Origin: Lachnospiraceae bacterium
Lineage (GTDB): Bacteria; Bacillota; Clostridia; Lachnospirales; Lachnospiraceae
Direction of reading: 5' to 3'
Assembly: GCA_009774395.1 (NCBI GenBank)
Contig: VSNQ01000039.1
Coordinates: forward strand, 1-33,931
DNA length: 33,931 bases
The notes under the pieces are model-generated. The model ran no database searches. It worked only from the letters and a program-made list of their open reading frames with translations, and was not told where the DNA came from. Below are positions 8,627-15,606 of the stretch, piece after piece. Within the stretch, counting starts at the first letter, position 1. The number at the start of each line of letters is the position of its first letter. The position numbers were made by a program, and so were the translations under genes.

Positions 8627-9235
8627 TTAATTCTCCTCCAACACCAACACCTCCACCTTATTTGCTTCCACGCCAAACAGTGACATAGCAAGGCGTACAA
8701 GACGCAGCCTTACAGTTTCCTCTCGAGCGCCTTGCGCTGCGATTACGACGCCGTCTACGCTAGGGCAGACGGTACGGGAAATAAAAGGCACTTGATTGCC
8801 GTTGTCATCTACCGTATAGACCGTTTCCTCATCAATTGTTGCCTCACGGCTGCCGTCCCCTTCCTTATTGGTGGTCGGCTTATTTTTTTCTACAATATAT
8901 TCCTGTGAATTTTTCATATAAATCAGCACTTTCACTTTGCCGACGCCCTCAACGCCTGATAGAAATTCCTCCAATTCCCGTTCAAGGCTTTCCTTATAAG
9001 AATTGCTGGAGGTACTGCTTGCACTCGTTGAATTTCGATAAGTATTCTCTATCTCTTTTGTATTCGCGGCAAGCGGATTTGCGCTGCTGGTATCTTTTCT
9101 AGGCGTACTTTCTTTTCGTTCGGTTGGAAGCAAAATAACAAAAATTAAAATGCCGCTTAAAAAGAGAATCAGCATGGTTTCCTTATTCCCCGCTGCCAAT
9201 AGCTTCTTCAAACCATTCCGCCATTTCTCTAACAT
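8627..9235 (-). CDS. spoIIIAG: Stage III sporulation protein AG
   Basis: Ring-forming membrane protein of the SpoIIIA-SpoIIQ channel in the mother cell. The start at 9235 is fixed by AGGAGGT eight bases upstream and gives about 202 residues. It has an N-terminal amphipathic segment, one membrane helix (ETMLILFLSGILIFVILL) and a periplasmic domain with ELEEFLSGVEGVGKVKVLIYM, the strand pattern of the SpoIIIAG family. The conserved end reads CPSVDGVVIAAQGA and then VEVLVLEEN. The open frame extends further upstream, but only inside spoIIIAF. The start overlaps the end of spoIIIAF by 53 bases in another frame, implying translational coupling. Confidence 0.92.
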   Translation of the reverse strand: MLEKWRNGLKKLLAAGNKETMLILFLSGILIFVILLPTERKESTPRKDTSSANPLAANTKEIENTYRNSTSASSTSSNSYKESLERELEEFLSGVEGVGKVKVLIYMKNSQEYIVEKNKPTTNKEGDGSREATIDEETVYTVDDNGNQVPFISRTVCPSVDGVVIAAQGAREETVRLRLVRLAMSLFGVEANKVEVLVLEEN

Positions 9236-9491
9236 CCTGTTCCACCTCCTTTTGATTGTACTGGCTCCATGACTTCTCCCATTCCTGATACAACGCATCC
9301 GACTGCGACAGACTTCCCTTTACCTGCCCTATTGCGGAAAATACCACAGTGCAGCAAATACACATCGTAAGCAGATAGGAAAACAGTTTTAGATATTTTT
9401 GATAGGGACTTCCTGCGGTTAACTGCAGCAAACATTGAAAACATATCACAGTATAGACAAGTTTCCGCACCTCGGCAGCAAGCTGATTCAT
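9183..9491 (-). CDS. spoIIIAF: Stage III sporulation protein AF, short form
   Basis: Membrane component of the spoIIIA channel. The protein has two hydrophobic segments (LVYTVICFQCLLQLTAG and LFSYLLTMCICCTVVFSAIG) followed by a short acidic tail ending EWFEEAIGSGE. It has only about 102 residues, against about 206 in Bacillus subtilis: the membrane part is kept and most of the C-terminal soluble domain is missing. The start is taken as ATG 9491 (AAGGA 12 bases upstream); ATG 9503 sits on top of the ribosome site. Identity rests on position between spoIIIAE and spoIIIAG plus the two-helix layout. The frame shows no obvious frameshift. Confidence 0.82.
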   Translation of the reverse strand: MNQLAAEVRKLVYTVICFQCLLQLTAGSPYQKYLKLFSYLLTMCICCTVVFSAIGQVKGSLSQSDALYQEWEKSWSQYNQKEVEQDVREMAEWFEEAIGSGE

Positions 9492-9580
9492 ATTTTTCAC
9501 CATTCCTTTCCAGTCACAAACAAGACCTGAAAGACACTTTCACACTTCACAGTGCAAATTTTCTTTCACTCTTCCAGTCA

Positions 9581-9698
9581 TGCCGCCTCAGCGGCACGAA
9601 CAATCCGTGAAGAATCGCTGCACTTGCGATTCTTCAGTGTGAAGCTTTAGATTTTCTTAGTCTGCGTTTTTTGCAGGCTTAGAAAATCTCTTCACACT
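9581..9698. repeat. Cluster of inverted repeats in the spoIIIAE-spoIIIAF gap
   Basis: The 221-base gap between spoIIIAE and spoIIIAF holds no gene but three stem-loops in a row: TGCCGC/GCGGCA (9581-9596), a perfect 10-bp GAAGAATCGC/GCGATTCTTC (9609-9635), and a long one. The long one has outer arms AGTGTGAAG/CTTCACACT (9636-9644 and 9690-9698) enclosing a 17-bp nearly complete stem (9649-9665 with 9673-9689). None has a terminal T-run. Function is unknown: an RNA-processing or attenuation site inside the operon, or a REP-like dispersed element. Confidence 0.7.
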
Positions 9699-9712
9699 TC
9701 TCCATTCATGTT

Positions 9713-10777
9713 CTACAATCCGCCTCCTGTTGCATTGGTTACTGCAGCAATTGTAATAAAAAACAGCGCTGTCACGGTTACCAGCATACGAAACAGCAAA
9801 AATCCAGCCTCTGCAATATACTCCACACAGTGCATCATCTGCCGTTCGCCGCAGATACTGCCAAGTGCGGCGCTTATTTTTATCGTTCCAAGTATTATAA
9901 AAATTCGGATTGCAGGTGCAATGATAATTAACACCAAAACCAACAAAATCAGTACGCCCATACTGTTTTTTACCGCAACCGCCGAAGCAAGCGTTACACT
10001 GGAAACCGACTCCGCAATATCGCCGATTCCGGGAATAGCACCTGCTGTCTTTTGGATAACAGATACATTTGCTTTATCGACTACCGGCGTTATAATAATC
10101 TGCAAAATACTGCTGCCCGAAAGCACAACAATCATGGTTCGCAGCAGCCATTGAACACTTTTTTTAATTAAATCCATAACCGCCTTAAAGCGTTCTTCTC
10201 CCCAGATGCTTTCCACCACTCCTAGCATCATATACCCCTCCACCAAAGGCGTCATCGACGCTACAAGCAGTCCCTCCATTAAGCAGACAAATCCCACCAA
10301 TAATTTATAAAAAATCAGCGCTGTCAGTCCAGAACCTGCCGCAGCCACACAGATCATATACGCGGGAATCATAATTTTCAGAAATTCCAGCATTTTGTCC
10401 ATCGTTTCCGATACAATTACCAAAACCTCCTGAAATGCATGAATCAACACCACAAGCTGGCAGAGTACAAAAAACATTTTGGCACATTTTGCCGCCCCCT
10501 CATTTTTAAATGCAGTTAAAAAACCGGAAACCACAGCAGATATAATAAACAAAACCAATATGGAAACAAACAGGCTTTTCCAATTATAAAAGTACCCTGC
10601 AAATACCTGTTTCATATAATTCCAAAAAATATCCGGCTCCAAAACCCAATTTCCTTTTAGCACATCCTCAATCAAATTTAGTGAACGTATATTCTGATTA
10701 TTTGGCAGCAATTCCTTCAAAAAGTCATCTATAATATCTAAATTGGGTAAAAGTCCCTCTAATATACTTTCATTCAT
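9713..10777 (-). CDS. spoIIIAE: Stage III sporulation protein AE
   Basis: Large polytopic membrane protein of the SpoIIIA channel complex. It has 354 residues with about eight hydrophobic segments, for example LFVSILVLFIISAVVSGFL, MFFVLCQLVVLIHAF and VLILLVLVLIIIAPAIRIFI. Family landmarks include the GAIPGIGDIAESV segment and IKKSVQWLLRTMIV. ATG 10777 is preceded by GAGGGAG at seven bases. The N-terminus begins with a soluble acidic stretch rather than the signal peptide described for the Bacillus protein (about 399 residues). Upstream is spoIIIAD, 55 bases away; downstream is the hairpin-rich gap before spoIIIAF. Confidence 0.93.
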   Translation of the reverse strand: MNESILEGLLPNLDIIDDFLKELLPNNQNIRSLNLIEDVLKGNWVLEPDIFWNYMKQVFAGYFYNWKSLFVSILVLFIISAVVSGFLTAFKNEGAAKCAKMFFVLCQLVVLIHAFQEVLVIVSETMDKMLEFLKIMIPAYMICVAAAGSGLTALIFYKLLVGFVCLMEGLLVASMTPLVEGYMMLGVVESIWGEERFKAVMDLIKKSVQWLLRTMIVVLSGSSILQIIITPVVDKANVSVIQKTAGAIPGIGDIAESVSSVTLASAVAVKNSMGVLILLVLVLIIIAPAIRIFIILGTIKISAALGSICGERQMMHCVEYIAEAGFLLFRMLVTVTALFFITIAAVTNATGGGL

Positions 10778-10805
10778 GCTGTATCTCCCTCACTTATTTT
10801 TCTAC

Positions 10806-10834
10806 AGTTCCTTACTTCACTTGCTTTAGGAACT
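10806..10834. repeat. Short inverted repeat between spoIIIAD and spoIIIAE
   Basis: AGTTCCT (10806-10812) and AGGAACT (10828-10834) form a 7-bp stem around a 15-base loop, overlapping the spoIIIAD stop codon. The left part, AGTTCCTTA then CTTGCT five bases on, recurs almost identically at 11296-11314. Its first nine bases recur at 17638. It looks like a small dispersed element rather than a terminator. Confidence 0.5.
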
Positions 10835-11234
10835 ATCGGATAATCTCCTCCAACATTCTCAGCATGGTTTTAATAACAGGAAAGCCTGCCACCATAATTG
10901 TCACTTTGCCAAATAATTCTATATGGTTACTTAATGCCGAATACCCAGAATCCCTGCATAAATTTGCTGCAAATTCACAAATATAAGTGATGCCTATCAG
11001 CTTTATCAAAAGATTGATATAACGTACATTTTCGTTAAGTATCTCGCGCCAGCTTTCCATTTCCTCCATAATCCCTTCCATTACGCCAAGAACTTTCATT
11101 GCAACCAAAAAGGAGGTCAGTAAAATAATCAAGGTTGCATATTCCGGCTTGTCTTTCCTGACAACAAGCGCAGCAAACAGCCCCGCCATAATTAGAACAC
11201 AAACCTGAAGCAAAGATACCACCTGCCTTTCCAA
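10833..11234 (-). CDS. spoIIIAD: Stage III sporulation protein AD
   Basis: Membrane component of the SpoIIIA complex. It has 133 residues with hydrophobic segments VCVLIMAGLFAALVV, YATLIILLTSFLVAMKVLGVM and INLLIKLIGITYICEFAANLC. The segment CEFAANLCRDSGYSALSNHIELFGKVTIMVAGFPVIKTML, read in two halves, is the conserved SpoIIIAD C-terminal core, and it ends with LEEIIR. The start is uncertain: the frame opens at TTG 11234, and another TTG a few codons later has AGGTGG five bases upstream. Placed between spoIIIAC and spoIIIAE as in all endospore formers. Confidence 0.92.
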   Translation of the reverse strand: MERQVVSLLQVCVLIMAGLFAALVVRKDKPEYATLIILLTSFLVAMKVLGVMEGIMEEMESWREILNENVRYINLLIKLIGITYICEFAANLCRDSGYSALSNHIELFGKVTIMVAGFPVIKTMLRMLEEIIR

Positions 11235-11295
11235 AATCCTGTTAATGCATTATCTGGTATTCCTTTTCCTACAACTTACAACTATACCAACATCT

Positions 11296-11314
11296 AGTTC
11301 CTTATTGGCTTGCT
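11296..11314. repeat. Second copy of the short AGTTCCTTA...CTTGCT element
   Basis: AGTTCCTTA (11296-11304) then TTGG then CTTGCT (11309-11314), directly at the 3' end of spoIIIAC. It matches the copy at 10806-10825 with a one-base difference in spacing. It lies in the 78-base spoIIIAC-spoIIIAD gap, which otherwise shows nothing. Confidence 0.4.
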
Positions 11315-11507
11315 ACAATCCAAATAGTTTTTGTATCATTTCAAATAAATCATAGATATACGGCACAATCCACGAAAGCACCAAAACCAGCCCCGCAAGG
11401 CTTATCAAAAACGCGTGTTCATCTCTGCCGCTATGCTTAAGCACCTGTCCTAAAATTGTAATCAGTATCCCTACCGCCGCTATTTTGAATATCAGATTTA
11501 CTTCCAT
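11313..11507 (-). CDS. spoIIIAC: Stage III sporulation protein AC
   Basis: Smallest membrane subunit of the SpoIIIA complex, 64 residues from ATG 11507, which has GGGGAATAAG directly upstream. It has two membrane helices (IFKIAAVGILITILGQVL and HAFLISLAGLVLVLSWIV) joined by the conserved KHSGRDEHA loop, and it ends YIYDLFEMIQKLFGL. This is essentially the whole family pattern. An ATG six codons earlier (11525) is possible but less well placed. Confidence 0.94.
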   Translation of the reverse strand: MEVNLIFKIAAVGILITILGQVLKHSGRDEHAFLISLAGLVLVLSWIVPYIYDLFEMIQKLFGL

Positions 11508-11604
11508 CTTATTCCCCATTTCCATATCCGATTCGTGCCAGCTTCCCGTCTTAAAAATCGAGCAGAGGAATAACCTTCTCTCCTACTCGCTGCGCGAATC
11601 GTGC

Positions 11605-11635
11605 GCCGTCTTAACGGCATATTTCCTCTACACAA
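11605..11635. repeat. Hairpin and shared 16-mer in the spoIIIAB-spoIIIAC gap
   Basis: In the gap between spoIIIAC and spoIIIAB, a GCCGT-CTTA-ACGGC stem-loop (11605-11618) is followed by the 16-mer TATTTCCTCTACACAA (11620-11635). The same 16 bases occur exactly at 17645-17660, in a different intergenic region. The rest of the gap shows two near-copies of a CGATTCG/CGAATCG-type word. Likely a remnant of a dispersed repeat family. Confidence 0.55.
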
Positions 11636-11663
11636 GTCTGCGCATAAATAAAATTATATAAGT

Positions 11664-12185
11664 TTATATAAATAAAATAATACAGAATATCCCCGCTAAT
11701 AGGCTTAATGTCCGAATCAGCCTGCTTTTCTCCTCTTTTTCTTCCGATCGGCTGTCAATCTCCTCGGCAAGTTCCGTTTCGAGCAGTTTTAATGATTCCA
11801 TCTGCATCTTGTCCTCCTCACACCCAAAACATTCACCGATCCGCAATAGCATTTTCACTGCTTCTTTTGGGCATAAAACCTCTTTTTGAAGCTGCTGTGC
11901 TTCCTCATGCCAAATTTCCTGCAGATTTTTGCCACTGCGTTGTTCCATGCGCTTAGAAACTGCCATAAGAAAATCTGGATACGGCTCTTTTAACCGCTCA
12001 CCAACTGCCACAAATATTTCCTGCATGGGTCTATGTAAAAACGAAATCTCACGAATCATAAACAGCAGCATACGCCTTTGTTCCTTAAAATGCAGCAGAA
12101 CACTATTTATTTCCTGACAAAGCGATAATCCAAATCCAAATGCTCCAACCATTACACAGATGCCTGCAACTGCCTTTTGCCACAT
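11664..12185 (-). CDS. spoIIIAB: Stage III sporulation protein AB
   Basis: Membrane-associated SpoIIIA protein distantly related to type II/IV secretion platform proteins. It has 173 residues. The N-terminal helix AVAGICVMVGAFGFGLSLC is followed by a soluble helical domain with FKEQRRMLLFMIREISFLHRP, and a C-terminal membrane helix reads TLSLLAGIFCIILFI. ATG 12185 has GGAGGG about seven bases upstream and lies inside the end of spoIIIAA (34-base overlap), so the two are translationally coupled. Confidence 0.93.
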   Translation of the reverse strand: MWQKAVAGICVMVGAFGFGLSLCQEINSVLLHFKEQRRMLLFMIREISFLHRPMQEIFVAVGERLKEPYPDFLMAVSKRMEQRSGKNLQEIWHEEAQQLQKEVLCPKEAVKMLLRIGECFGCEEDKMQMESLKLLETELAEEIDSRSEEKEEKSRLIRTLSLLAGIFCIILFI

Positions 12186-13090
12186 AACGCTATCCCTCCT
12201 TTGTCAAAAACCTGCGCATAGCGTCTGCCGTCTGCTTCCATAGAAAGCAGGATAAAACGCTGAAAAATCCCCTGCAATATTAAATCAGAAAGTTCTGCCT
12301 TGCGCTGAATATCTTCCAAGGAATCCCCATGCGCCGTAGCAATTACACTGCATCCACTGACACCAGCATAAAAAATAGCCTGCGCATCCCTTACTCCACC
12401 AATTTCATCAATGGCAATAACTTTAGGCGCAAAGGCTCTGACCAAAATGGAAATCCCTTGCTGCTTGTCGCCGCCTGTTATAATATCTGTACGCTCACCA
12501 CAATCAAGTACCGCACTGCCTCGATATGCGCCAGCAATCTCCCCCCGCTCGTCGATTACACCAATATTGCAGCCTGCAAACCCGTTTCCGCCATTGGATA
12601 AAATACGAATAATATCGCGCAGCATGGTTGTCTTACCGATACCCGGCGGTGATATAATCAATACACTAAGTGGTACTCCATACTGTTTATTATAACAATA
12701 CTCTATAATACTCCCTGCTATATTTTTATGTTCATGCGCCAGACGGATATTGATATAGCGGATATATTTCACAATATACCGATTCTCCTCTGCTGTTGTT
12801 AACTCGCCAGTAATTCCAATCCTATGCCCGCCCTCTGCCATTAAATATCCCTGCTTGCGCTCCTCCTCATACGCATATACAGAATCATGACAAAGATAGC
12901 GGAATATCTCCTCAAGTTCCCGTTCCCCGTACCGCATGGAAAGCCGTATTTCTCTGCCGCAAAGCACTCTTACCGGCTGGTTGACACGCAGCCGTATTTC
13001 TTGTACTTTCTGAAAATCCAGACCACTTTGCTCCCAATCCCGCCGCAGTCGTTCTGGGAAAAACTGCACAATTTCATTATATTTTCCCAC
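12152..13090 (-). CDS. spoIIIAA: Stage III sporulation protein AA (secretion-type ATPase)
   Basis: Cytoplasmic ATPase, related to GspE/VirB11 AAA proteins, that energises the SpoIIIA channel in the mother cell. From GTG 13090 (GGGGAGG six bases upstream) it is 312 residues, the family length. Motifs: N-terminal KYNEIVQFFPERLRRDW, Walker A in ISPPGIGKTTMLRDI, IGVIDERGEIAG, then Walker B in VIAIDEIGGVRDAQAI and the sensor-like SVIATAHGDSLEDI. An upstream in-frame ATG (13249) would run through the preceding gene and the promoter. First gene of an eight-gene operon ending at spoIIIAH. Confidence 0.95.
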   Translation of the reverse strand: MGKYNEIVQFFPERLRRDWEQSGLDFQKVQEIRLRVNQPVRVLCGREIRLSMRYGERELEEIFRYLCHDSVYAYEEERKQGYLMAEGGHRIGITGELTTAEENRYIVKYIRYINIRLAHEHKNIAGSIIEYCYNKQYGVPLSVLIISPPGIGKTTMLRDIIRILSNGGNGFAGCNIGVIDERGEIAGAYRGSAVLDCGERTDIITGGDKQQGISILVRAFAPKVIAIDEIGGVRDAQAIFYAGVSGCSVIATAHGDSLEDIQRKAELSDLILQGIFQRFILLSMEADGRRYAQVFDKGGIALCGKRQLQASV

Positions 13091-13118
13091 ATTCTTGCCT
13101 CCCCTTTGTCCATATCTC

Positions 13119-13146
13119 AATATATGTCCCAAAATGGAAATTATGC
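13119..13146 (-). promoter_or_regulatory. Candidate sigma-E promoter of the spoIIIA operon
   Basis: Minus strand: GCATAAT (13146-13140) fits the sigma-E -35 consensus KMATATT at six of seven positions. After 13 bases, CATATATT (13126-13119) fits the -10 CATACAMT type at all but one or two positions. The start would fall about 20 bases before GTG 13090, with the ribosome site just inside the transcript. This matches the known mother-cell sigma-E control of spoIIIA; the site itself is my inference. Confidence 0.45.
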
Positions 13147-14117
13147 TATCTTTGATGCCTGCAATACCCTGCAATTTTTTCAATCCCTTTCCCCGTAAAC
13201 ACCATTTTTCCCAGACTACCAATAAAATCATTACCAAATAGAAACACAATCACAAGGCTAATCAAAGCTGCCAGGCATATATTAACAGCTTTCGAATAAA
13301 CAAAAATACCACCAATATGCTCAAGAGATTTTACAATAAACCCATGCAGTAAAAAAATTATTAAGGTATTTTTCCCAACAGATGTTATCAGTGGAATTGA
13401 TTTTGATGGAATTATCCACATAAAAAAGAAGATCCAGTTTATTCCGCAAAGCAAAAGGATTCCTTTTATGATAAAATTGTAATGTCCACGCGCATAGGAA
13501 AGAGATCCATACAGCATAAGATTACTGATAAAATGATACCTGCCTAAAACATAACATGTTATCAGGACTAATAGTACATTGACAATTTTAAATACTGAAC
13601 TCTTTCGTAGTTGATCTGCTCTCAGCGACTTCCATCCTACGCCCAAAATAAAATAGGGTAAAAATGTAAAAAATCGCGATAACGACAAATAATATCCAAT
13701 ACTTGCATCCATTCCTGCAATTAGGGAAAGAAAGACTGCGGCTCCAAATAAAATACGAAAATTACCATTAACTATATACGAAATTAATGTGTAATAAAAA
13801 ATCATTGCCACCAAATACCACAGCAGCCAATAAGGTGTTGTAAACTGAATTTTCAACAATGCTAAATTCTGCTTAATAAGAACGGCGTCAAAAAGCAAGT
13901 ACAGACATTGAAATAGAATATAAGGGTATACAAGCACACTTATTATTTTTTTCCTGTTAAACTGTGCAAAATATCCCGAAACAAAAATAAATGCAGGCAT
14001 ATGAAAAGAATATATTATCTTATACCATACCCCTGTATCTACCAATTCCAACATATGCCCAAACACGACACAAAATATTAAAAAGAACTTTATATTATCC
14101 ATTCTGTTATTCCGCAT
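13146..14117 (-). CDS. Acyltransferase-3 family membrane protein
   Basis: A polytopic membrane protein of 323 residues with about ten hydrophobic segments. Its N-terminus, MDNIKFFLIFCVVFGHMLE, carries the FGH motif with the catalytic-type His of the Acyl_transf_3 family. It is followed by YSFHMPAFIFVSGYFA, also typical. Such enzymes O-acetylate or O-acylate exported polysaccharides or peptidoglycan; the substrate cannot be inferred. ATG 14117 has GGAGG nine bases upstream. The gene is distinctly more AT-rich than its neighbours and stands alone between the spoIIIA operon and a terminator, so it may have been acquired separately. Its 3' end touches the candidate spoIIIA promoter. Confidence 0.85.
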   Translation of the reverse strand: MRNNRMDNIKFFLIFCVVFGHMLELVDTGVWYKIIYSFHMPAFIFVSGYFAQFNRKKIISVLVYPYILFQCLYLLFDAVLIKQNLALLKIQFTTPYWLLWYLVAMIFYYTLISYIVNGNFRILFGAAVFLSLIAGMDASIGYYLSLSRFFTFLPYFILGVGWKSLRADQLRKSSVFKIVNVLLVLITCYVLGRYHFISNLMLYGSLSYARGHYNFIIKGILLLCGINWIFFFMWIIPSKSIPLITSVGKNTLIIFLLHGFIVKSLEHIGGIFVYSKAVNICLAALISLVIVFLFGNDFIGSLGKMVFTGKGIEKIAGYCRHQR

Positions 14118-14233
14118 AAGGTAATTCCTCCAATAGTCAGATATTGTAAATATAAGTGCAACGACATTATTTTATCACACACGCACACACAATTTCAATT
14201 GACAGTTCCTTTGGATGCCCGTGTGCATAAAAA

Positions 14234-14265
14234 TAACGGTTTAGCCCTCTTCCTCTAAACCGTTA
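14234..14265 (-). terminator. Rho-independent terminator after the M14 peptidase gene
   Basis: A perfect 11-bp stem (TAACGGTTTAG, 14234-14244, with 14255-14265) and 10-base loop, seven bases past the peptidase stop. On the minus strand it is followed by TTATTTTTAT. It separates the peptidase transcript from the acyltransferase gene. Confidence 0.88.
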
Positions 14266-14271
14266 CAAATA

Positions 14272-15537
14272 TTATATCTGTGTCATTCCACTTACCAATA
14301 TATATTGATTATCTTGGTAAATTTTTGCAAATTGCCCCATATCCAGCGGGTTTTCGCCAAGTCCGGCTTCAATGGTATAGCCTGGGCGGTTATAGGTCTG
14401 AATAAACCAATCTTTATAGCCTGCATAACCAGAAGCTTCTGGTGTTTCCTCCACCGCATAGCCGCTGACCTGCCCGAAATATTCTGCTATACGGCGCGAA
14501 TTTTCTGGTTCGTAGTTAAGATATTTCCAGTAAATCACTTCGCCCTGCGTATGATATGCAATAATTAAAAGGAAATTATGAGTCTGCGTAAACTCATACA
14601 TATTGTAGCTTTCTGGTGCAGTAAGCGGCGCTTCTCCAACATAATCACGCGGAGCCGGCGACACAAACCCTTGTGCAAACTTAATTTTCCGTGCTTGCTC
14701 CCAGCCCGCCGGAAATTGTAAATTGATATCCACACCCTCGATATTTGCTTTCCATCCATCTGGATAAGGAATCTGTGGATAATCCGCGGCAATCTTTAGC
14801 GTACGCATGCGGTAGCTTTCATTATTTAATACATTATTGACCAAATCCACACCATCCGGATTTACCATCGGCACCAAAAACAGTGAATACTGCTGGTATA
14901 AAGGTCGGGAAAGTTCGCCATAAATCGGTTGATCTGCTGCATATGCTGCACTGTATTCCTCCGCAAATTTCAGAAGAATTGGCGTTGTAATCCATTCATT
15001 TGCATGAAAACTTGCGCTATAGCAAACCTGTCTTTCGCCTACTCCGATCTGTACAAAACAGACTTCTTTTCCCATAACACTCTGTCCAATACATCCCGTT
15101 ATTAAAAATGGATAGCGGATTGACAATCCTTCTACAATCCAATCAGTTAAGAACGACGTATACGGCACTTCCTCCGAAACAAGCGGGAAAGCATACGGAA
15201 CATATATTTGTGTTCCTATTGTTAACTGCTCTGCTATAATTGTGGGATTTGCCGTTAAGATAGCCTCTATTGTTGTCCCGTATGCATTTGCTATATTCCA
15301 AAGTGTATCGCCCGCCGCCACTGTATATGTTGTATATCCTTTTAAAAATGGCATTAGTTTTTCCCACACAGAATGATCTACAACACACCCTGCATTTCTG
15401 CCTAAAAAGCTGCCCAACGCGCGGCAGGTTTCATGCCCGAACTTACCGTCAATGTCAATTGGAAAACCTGCCCGATTCAACGCTAGCTGCAAATACTGCA
15501 CCAACACCCCGCTGTCGCCTATATAAATACTTTTCAT
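14272..15537 (-). CDS. Peptidoglycan-binding/LysM M14 metallopeptidase (gamma-D-glutamyl-diamino acid endopeptidase I type)
   Basis: A cell-wall peptidase probably cleaving gamma-D-Glu-diaminopimelate bonds in spore or vegetative peptidoglycan. From ATG 15537 (GGTGGG upstream) it has 421 residues. A PG_binding_1 domain spans about 1-65, with GDSGVLVQYLQLALNRAG and DGKFGHETCRAL. A LysM spans about 68-115 (YTVAAGDTLWNIANAYGTT to QIYVP), and the rest is an M14 zinc carboxypeptidase domain. Zinc ligands are His178 and Glu181 in SFHANEW and His329 in AYHTQGE; the catalytic Glu390 is in YTIEAGLGENP. GVDINLQFPAGWE is the usual signature of this subgroup. No signal peptide is visible, as in the known Lysinibacillus enzyme. 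Confidence 0.93.
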   Translation of the reverse strand: MKSIYIGDSGVLVQYLQLALNRAGFPIDIDGKFGHETCRALGSFLGRNAGCVVDHSVWEKLMPFLKGYTTYTVAAGDTLWNIANAYGTTIEAILTANPTIIAEQLTIGTQIYVPYAFPLVSEEVPYTSFLTDWIVEGLSIRYPFLITGCIGQSVMGKEVCFVQIGVGERQVCYSASFHANEWITTPILLKFAEEYSAAYAADQPIYGELSRPLYQQYSLFLVPMVNPDGVDLVNNVLNNESYRMRTLKIAADYPQIPYPDGWKANIEGVDINLQFPAGWEQARKIKFAQGFVSPAPRDYVGEAPLTAPESYNMYEFTQTHNFLLIIAYHTQGEVIYWKYLNYEPENSRRIAEYFGQVSGYAVEETPEASGYAGYKDWFIQTYNRPGYTIEAGLGENPLDMGQFAKIYQDNQYILVSGMTQI

Positions 15538-15606
15538 ATACCCACCACAAAATTCAAGTTGATATATTATATGCAAATTCCCCAAAAGCGTGAATTATAC
15601 GAACCT

